64,000 nt of DNA from Rhizophagus irregularis. Lineage: Eukaryota; Glomeromycota; Glomeromycetes; Glomerales; Glomeraceae. Below, in pieces: positions 56,787 to 64,000 of this stretch (its first letter is position 1; the number at the start of each line of letters is the position of its first letter). Under the pieces are notes generated by a model. It did not search any database. It worked only from the letters and a program-made list of their open reading frames with translations, and was not told the origin of the DNA. The stretch is from NCBI RefSeq assembly GCF_026210795.1, contig NC_089450.1, forward strand, positions 2,852,001 through 2,916,000. Direction: 5' to 3'. The translations under genes were made by a program, and so were the position numbers.

Positions 56787-57999
56787 TTTCAATTTTCACA
56801 TATGATGGTTTCCTGTAATAAAATATATATAAGAATATTTTGAACAAATTTTCTGAGAATTTTAAATTGGGACCTATATTTAAAAGTTACAACCTATGGT
56901 ATAATTTTGAATTTCACAAACATAAAATAGTAATAAAAGTTTATATATTTATACCGGTACCAATCCCAAACATGTGATCAAAACCATGGCTGATCATAGA
57001 ATGTTTTTTTTTACTCAAAAAAATTCGGCTATTTCGGCTAATCTAATTGAATTAATATGCAACTTTCAATACATATTTCGTATAAAAGCTTTTTTTTTAG
57101 AAATATATTTTAATTATGCCTAATTTCAAATATGGAAATACTGTAGCTAGTAAACGATAAACCAACTACCAACCTTAAAGGATCTATTTTTGATCGAATA
57201 GCTTAAGTATTTAGAAATTATTGAATAAATACATTATTATAAGATTTATAAAAATAAAGAAAAAAATATTTTTTTAGCAATTAACAATTTTAAATTTATT
57301 TAATTCCTTTTCATTATTTATTTTAAATTTCACAGTAGTTTTATGTCATTTTTTTGTTTCATTTTACGTTTAGAGAGTTTACTATATTATTGTATATAGT
57401 TTGTACATTAACAAAAAAAAAATTTCAAAGCTGATAGAAAAAGTTTATATAATATTTAATGTAATATATTTTATTTAAGCCAATAAAAGATATAATTTGG
57501 GAAATTATGCATGTATGGTATCACATTATTTAAGCCAAAAATTTAAAATTTCGTTTTTAACGAGTAAATTTTGTAATGATTGACAAAAATCTTAACAAAG
57601 TTGTTTATTCGGCTGGTTAAAATTATGTAATACGAAAATAATATTTGATGCAGGGGTTATTGCACAATTTGATTTATATAGGTACTTTTTTTTTTATACT
57701 ATCGTTATTCATTGTTCATTTACTCTTAATAAATAACCAAGTTTTTTTTAGGAGCGGTTTGTGAACTTAATCCATCCCCTTTGTCAGAAAAGATTTAAGT
57801 AAACTTCCTCTAAAGATTTTAACATAAATAATATAAATAAAAAATTTTTCTGAATTTTCTATCTTATATATATAGCGTTAACTAACGAAGGCAATTAAGA
57901 TTGTTAAAGGAAACTTGTAGTTATCTTGCAGGTATGTTTACTCCGGTTTTTTTTAAAATAAAAAAATTGAAGCGTCTCGGATATTAAATTTTGAAAATA
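56787..57999. other. Gene-free AT-rich stretch
   Basis: The part at 57210-57560 resembles 40010-40330 (ATTGAATAAATACATTATTATAAG, then AAGCCAATAAAAGATATAATTTG). No gene seen. Confidence 0.5.
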
Positions 58000-59424
58000 A
58001 TTGCTATTATATTTTATAATAGTAAAATAAATAAAATTTCACAAGAAATGAATAATTTGATTATTTTTGCGAGAAAAAGAATTCCTCATAGCGCAGCGTA
58101 TTTTTAAGGTCTTTGACCAACTCAGTAAAAAATTTCATCCATGAATATGATACATTTACGGGAAAAAAAACACGGAATAAAATTTTTATATGCCAACCGA
58201 ACTGGGGGACAAATTTTTTTTGGAAATCTTAGATGTTTATAACTAACATAAATGGTAGATTACAAGCAAAATTTGACTAGACATTATGCAGATGGATAAT
58301 TTGTTTGTTGATAATCAAAAAAATTAGAAATTTATATAAAAGGAGTTGGGGAAATGGGGAAATGGGGCTTGATTACACTTTTAAAATTTTCTTTACGTGT
58401 AAAATTCATTTTATATACGACTTGGATGAACTTTTTTTATTTTATTTTGATACTTTGTTTAGTTTAACCCTAACAACTTTTTTTTTCTACTTTTTTTTCA
58501 TTTATTTTCAGAATTTTCTTTAAAAATGACAATCTACTACTACAGTATAAAATAGTTAATAAATGACTTATAATATGTCTTTATTTTGAACGAACGGTAC
58601 GTTATCAGGTATTCAGACTATTTTTTGCCACTATTGAAACTTGACGGTAACGCATACATAATATTAGTAAAAATTCTTAATAATATCTATATGTTTTATT
58701 AAAATCAATGATTTAAAACTTTTTTTTGTATTATTTGTTTGATGGGGGAATAGGTCTAGCATTAGGAATACTGTTGTGACCAATAGAAATTAATGTTATC
58801 AATACTAATCTCAAGATAGATGTCTCATTAAAACATCGGTTATATTAAAATCCGCATATTCCTAATCGATTAAACAATAAATGCATTTATTTGGTAATTA
58901 TTAATAAGTAATTGTAATTAAAAAACGCAAATCATTATTTAATAATATATTTGTGGGTTAATTTATAATATAGATTTGATTATCTACGATGATAATATAA
59001 GTCGATTTGTTTGTTATTATTGAGGCATCCCAGGTAAAGCTAGTAGTATATTATTTTATTTTATTCGCAATCACACGAATCACGCGGGAAAAATATAAAA
59101 AAGGTTAGGACAAATACATCATCATGTTGAATCTTTAATTTGATGGAGGGACTTAATAGGTTTCTCTAAAAGATTATTAATATAAATAAAAATTTTTTTC
59201 TTTGGAATAAAAAATTTTTTTTTTTATATATATGAAAAGATATAGTGCATGTTGTGTTCACCTATGGATGATACACGCCAAAAAGGCAATTAAAATAATT
59301 TACTCGTTAGTAAAAGGATTTTTTTTTGGCTGGGGTTATGAATTAACATAATTTTTATTTTATTTCTTAGATTTACTCTGTTATCATCTTACATTACTTC
59401 AAATTCAAAATTTGCCGGTGTATT
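58000..59424 (+). repeat. Repeats R2/R3, third copy block
   Basis: Direct copy of 36240-37435 with small indels, partly also of 23280-23930. Frames inside are artefacts. Confidence 0.75.
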
Positions 59425-60697
59425 ACTGCGGTTCTTTCTTTTTTTAAAAAAAAAATGAAGTGTGATGGTGAGTTCCACGGGATGTAATTGAAAGTCAGAT
59501 CGATATTAAAAGTAGTCGAAAGGGCATCATCTTTTGAAAATGAATTTAGTGAATTGAAATATACTGTAATTGATACGTTTATATTGTTTATATTTCACAA
59601 TTTCACATATTTCTCTGTTCTATAAATTAATTATTTATATAATAAACATTTATCGAGAAGATCATAGATAAAAAAATTTTCATTGATAAGATAATGACTT
59701 CATGACTTCATAAATAAATTTATTATTATTAAAATTAAAATATTTTTAGAATTATTACTATTTTATACAATTTTATTCTGTTTTCATAAATTTCATTCAT
59801 AAGTGAGTCGTGATTTATTCCGAGGGTTTAAAATTACAGTATTAGGGTGATAAATATTGGACCCCAAATAAAGATTTAAATTTAGTTTAAAAATTCTTAC
59901 ATCGTTTTTGTTTTAGTTTGTTTATACTACTATAAATAATTTCTTTTTAAAAAGCGCTCAAAACGTTTAGTTCTCTGTTTGTAAGAAATTTACATTTATT
60001 TTTTTTTAATACAAAAAATCTCAGCAAAATTTTTTTTTACTGCTTTTTCAAAGTTTTCATAGTTAGAAGCTAAAGAAATTCTAATTACTTTTAGATTACT
60101 TTGAATTTTTTCGAGCAACAAAGACACAATCATATAATAAGTGTACAAATCCATTTTTTTACGTTCATTTAAATTTCCAAAATTAATTTCCATTTATTTT
60201 CGTACTTTATTATTTCGTTAGGTAATTTTTTTCCGGATTATTCATTTATATTACATCCGTGAATATTCATACAAATTTAAGTATCATTCACTAATATATT
60301 TTTATCTTCCGAATATTTAAAATAAATATTCATATACCTTCTTTCAAAATTTTCCTATTAGGATACTGGATTATTTATACATATGCCACACTGACTCTGA
60401 GAAAATGATCTTCAACTAATAATTTCCTTTTTTATAGTGTCTTTGAAAAAGTCCCAAAATAGGCTAGATAAATTTTATCCCGGCATCATCACGTTATCCC
60501 TGAGTCAGGACTGAGTACTCTGATTTTTTTATAAAAGAGGTAGCTCATGACAAAAATTCTTATTTTAAGTTCTTTTTTTCAAAAAAAAAAATATATTTGC
60601 TTTCGTATTTATGTTTTATCGGTTTATCGGTTTTTATCGAAAATTAAGATTCTATAATTTTGTGCTACAACCATTAATAATTACCTAATTTATTAAA

Positions 60698-62701
60698 ATG
60701 CAACAATACTTTCAAAATTTTGAATATGAAATTAAGATAAATATATACAAATATATCGATTTCCCACTTAATTTGGCACTGACATGTCGAAATTGGTCTG
60801 TCATTTCAAAAGATGCTTACGCTAAAACAGAATGGTTGCTAGTGCGCTATGGAAAATCTCATGCATTATTCCACGCTGTGCGATTAGGCCCCACGTTTAT
60901 AGATATCCCAGTATGTAAAACATTAATTACGAGAAAAGTTCCAATATCAAGATATTTTATTCAAAGGTTACTTATGCACTTCGGAAAATATGATCAAAAG
61001 TTGATAGAGCTCAAGATAGAGCATAATGTCGGTCAACTTGATGCGGATAGAATTCGCGCTTTCCAACAAAAAATTAAATCACCATGGGCGAGCAATTTAC
61101 CATATTCGTGTTCACTTATTTATTAAATGAAGGTACAAACAATTAGCTAATATGAATGAAACCTTACCTTCAAAGGGTAATGATATGGAGCTATTTCACT
61201 TTCTCTCCGCAGGTCCTCACGTGATAAATTATGCTCCCGGCATGTTGAGAAAGAATTTGAAAGATATAGAAGATTTGATTTTAAATAAACGGTTCCGTCG
61301 TTCCATTTCCTCACAGACCAAAAGCGTATCAATTAGATTTAAATAGCGATCCATATCCTTCCAAAGATGGATTCGAAAATAATAGACGCTTAACGTAATT
61401 GCGAAAGGAATCCTTATACGTCCGGATCTAGTGAACTTATGGAAACAAATTGGTTTGTAATGACGTTGATGATTTGGTCATGCAAGGAGAACTTCTCATT
61501 ATATTTCCACCAACTCCCGCGTCCGATTGGTCTTTCCCATTCATTGAAATGGTAATTTCACGCCTGGCAGAACTTATAAATCTAGGGTTCTCATTGAAGG
61601 ATAATGTTATTATAGATGCACTCCATATGTTTGAGCATCGATTAAATGAAATAGAGACATCTTGTGGGACGCTTTCCTTGCAATTCGATCAAGCGAAACA
61701 ACCAATTAGGAACATCCCCAAAGATGAAAATAATAAACAGCTTAACGTAATTGCGCGAGAAATCTTTATTGTTCCGGACTTAGTGAATTTATGGAAACAA
61801 ATTGGCTATTATTAGATTTGTAATGACGTTAATGACTTGATCATCATACAAGGAGCTTAGGAGCACTTCTCATTCTATTTTCACCAACTCCCGCATCCGA
61901 TTGGTCTTGCCCATCCATTGAAATGGTAATTTCACGCCTGGTAGAACTTATAAATCTAGGGTTCTCATTGAAAGATAATGTTATTATAGATGCACTCCGT
62001 ATGTTTGAGCATCGATTGAATGAAATAGAGACATCTTGTGGGACGCTTTCCTTGCAATTCGATCAAGCGAAACAACCAATTAGGAACATCCCCAAAGATG
62101 AAAATAATAGACAGCTTAATGTAATTGCGAGAGGAATCTTTATTGTTCCGGACTTAGTGAATTTATGGAAACAAATTGGCTATTATGAGATTTGTAATGA
62201 CGTTAATGACTTGATCATACAAGGAGCTTAGGAGCACTTCTCATTCTATTTCCACCAACTCCCGCATCCGATTGGTCTTGCCCATCCATTGAAATTGTAA
62301 TTTCACGCCTTGCCTCTAGGTTTCTCATTGAAAGATAATGTTATAATAGATGCACTCCACATGTTTGAGCATCGATTAGACGAAATAGGAGACATCTTAT
62401 GGGACGCTTTCCTTGCAATTCGATCGGGTGGAAATGTCTATTCACTCGCTCTTAAATTTTTCAGAGAAGCTTGTAAATCCGAAAGAAATTAAAGAAAGAT
62501 GACCTACTAAATTTCCTTAAATCCAAATTTGATTATCATGAACAAGTTATAAAGCAAGTTGTTAAACAATATTTTATAGATAAAAAAAATGATCGGTATC
62601 ACTTTAAGAAGAAAATTTTTAATACTATCACTAAAAGTTTATCACTAGTACGCTCTTATAGCAAGGAATCTGAATTACTTTGTAAGAGTCATAAGAAATA
62701 A
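60698..62701 (+). pseudogene. F-box-like Rhizophagus family gene, broken copy (right arm)
   Basis: ATG 60698. The head is intact here (YIDFPLNLALTCRNWSVISK, then AKTEWLLVRYGKSHALFHAV) and continues without a MITE through TLITRKVPISRYFIQ. One-base losses near 61101 and 61134 shift and partly restore the frame, and an indel near 61295 shifts it again. Then a block of about 370 bp is present three times (61491, 61865 and 62234 onward), carrying ISRLAELINLGFSLKDNVII and MFEHRLNEI. Short gaps and stops (61815, 62229) separate the copies. After another shift near 62497 the tail reads LLNFLKSKFDYHEQVIKQVV and ends at TAA 62699-62701. A decayed member of the same family as 45330-46770. Confidence 0.7.
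61491..62490 (+). repeat. About 370-bp tandem triplication inside the F-box-like pseudogene
   Basis: Units begin at 61491, 61865 and 62234 with (G/A)(A/C)ACTTCTCATT; periods are about 374 and 369 bp. Units one and two are very similar through CAACCAATTAGGAACATCCC. Unit three changes to the terminal exon sequence. The left arm has a single unit. Confidence 0.85.
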
Positions 62702-64000
62702 TATTAATGATAAAAGTAAAAATACCAATCGAAGAATTAAATAAATCTACACACCTGATTCCATAATCTCAATTTATGATGAAAAAATTCATTCTCGTAA
62801 TTTTTGGAACGATCCTTTACATCCAACCTACACCTGTATTACATCAACTATATATACTCTATTATAGCTTTTAGTTTGTTTTCATCATTTTTTCTCGTCT
62901 TTTTTTGTGTTTAATAGAAGATGGTATAGATAACTAGCAAGCGAGTCAGTAAATAAAAGTTGTTCTTAAAATTATAAGTTTGTTCTTAAAATTAACAAGT
63001 CTTTACGATAATTAACATAATTGCGAACCCTGAACCTCAAACCTGCACAAGCAGTCTTAAGACTATAAACCTTGCAAAAAATAACCATTCTCACACTTTC
63101 CTTCGAACGGCTGCAGTTGCAGTGGCATTTTTTTAACATAAAAATTACTTAAAGTTAGATATTGCAACAAGTACCAATAAACACAAACAATATAGAACTG
63201 CCGTACCAATTCATTAAAGCATATAGAATATATCTATGTTTTGGCTCAATTCCAAAAAGCATAATTTTCAATATTTTTATAGTTTTTAGAAAAAATTGAA
63301 AGATAAAAAAAATTAATAATAGATGTATATCGACATTACGTCATTACGTCATTACGTCATTTACTAGTAACACTATTCACCACACGTGATGTCCAAAAAA
63401 TTTATTGGCACATGATTAAGATACTAACCATACACAGAGACCATTCCTCACACGTGAAAATATTATGAACACGAAGAAAAATGAAAAATGAAAAGAGATA
63501 CGGAACCGTTTAGGAATCAACTATGTTGTTACCATAAGAAAATACGAAAAACATATTTGGGAAAAATAGGACTCCGAAGAAACGTTTTGTATGTTTTCAA
63601 CAAAATACAGGTTGGAATCGAATTACTCGCTTCCAATGAAACAAAATAATTATGGATGAGATCCTATTCCTAAGATCTGCACATGACGACTGCGGTTAAT
63701 AAATAAACATTTGAATCTACCTCTTTCACCTTGAGAAAAGTGAGAGAATAATTATGAACGGAAAGTTACGACTACCTCTATTTCCTCCGGGCTTTCGAAG
63801 CGACCTTTAGATAACTTACAGGGTACTGATTTACGGATCGTGAAGTCCGCTGCCGCTGTTATTGTAAAAAACTTCCTAGAAATTGCACTCGAAGTGAAAT
63901 GAAAGACCATTTTATTATCGATAATACCTTTTGTTCTTTGTTTTTTTGCTCGTCACGAGCCAAGACATCTTTTTAAGAACACCGTCAAGATCCGACAATA
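62702..64000. other. 3' flank of the F-box-like pseudogene inside the right arm
   Basis: It mirrors 44110-45330. At 63335-63358 there are three ATTACGTC units in tandem (CRE-like words) that the left arm lacks. No gene seen. Confidence 0.5.

Larger units (their letters stand above)
59425..64000 (-). repeat. Large inverted duplication, right arm (runs off the window)
   Basis: Reverse of 44110-47760. It begins with the R1 copy d segment (59425-60560), then the F-box-like gene and spacer. It ends at the window edge with the complement of the 44110 sequence. Near-identical over long stretches, with indels. Confidence 0.85.

Overview
This is a strongly AT-rich eukaryotic window with few intact genes, many gene fragments, short introns with clear GT..AG borders, and dense duplicated or repeat-derived DNA. 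An arbuscular mycorrhizal fungus of the Rhizophagus type (Glomeromycotina) fits best. The reasons are the base composition, a decayed N-terminal piece of a protein-kinase-like family that is hugely expanded there, the low-complexity Gln/Asn-rich proteins, and an endogenous Rep gene of ssDNA-virus type. The assignment is inference from recognised families; no search was run.

Layout. 0-7.6 kb: repeats and exon-like scraps. 7.6-8.2 kb: first of three paralogous Gln/Asn-rich genes. 8.8-9.2 kb: kinase-family pseudogene. 10-20 kb: mostly non-coding, with a hAT-like MITE (9975-10196), a small basic-protein gene on the minus strand (12958-13137), a 25-bp minisatellite and a Lys-rich 27-bp repeat. 20-23 kb: an array of exon-like units leading into a two-exon gene, then the 5' half of an INTS9-like gene (minus) beside a GBP-type GTPase fragment (plus). 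23-31 kb: repeats and MITEs, including one with two perfect 118-bp arms. 31.6-36.2 kb: a decayed INTS9-like copy, a CRESS-type Rep gene behind a cluster of palindromes, and the 3' half of an INTS9-like gene. 39.2 and 43.2 kb: the second and third Gln/Asn-rich genes. 44-47.8 kb and 59.4-64 kb: a very large inverted duplication, each arm carrying a broken F-box-like gene. 48-59 kb: segmental duplications, a GC-rich palindromic island, a T-rich tract, and the second small basic-protein gene (56340-56516).

How the parts relate. The INTS9-like 5' half (22.1 to 21.5 kb, minus) and 3' half (34.1 to 36.2 kb, plus) both break in the same intron. Inverting the roughly 12.6 kb between them would rejoin them. 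The Rep gene sits at the right-hand breakpoint, between that 3' half and a second, degenerate INTS9-like copy. The coding sequences most likely to be intact are the three Gln/Asn-rich genes, the two small basic proteins and the Rep frame. Nearly everything else recognisable carries frameshifts, stops or truncations.
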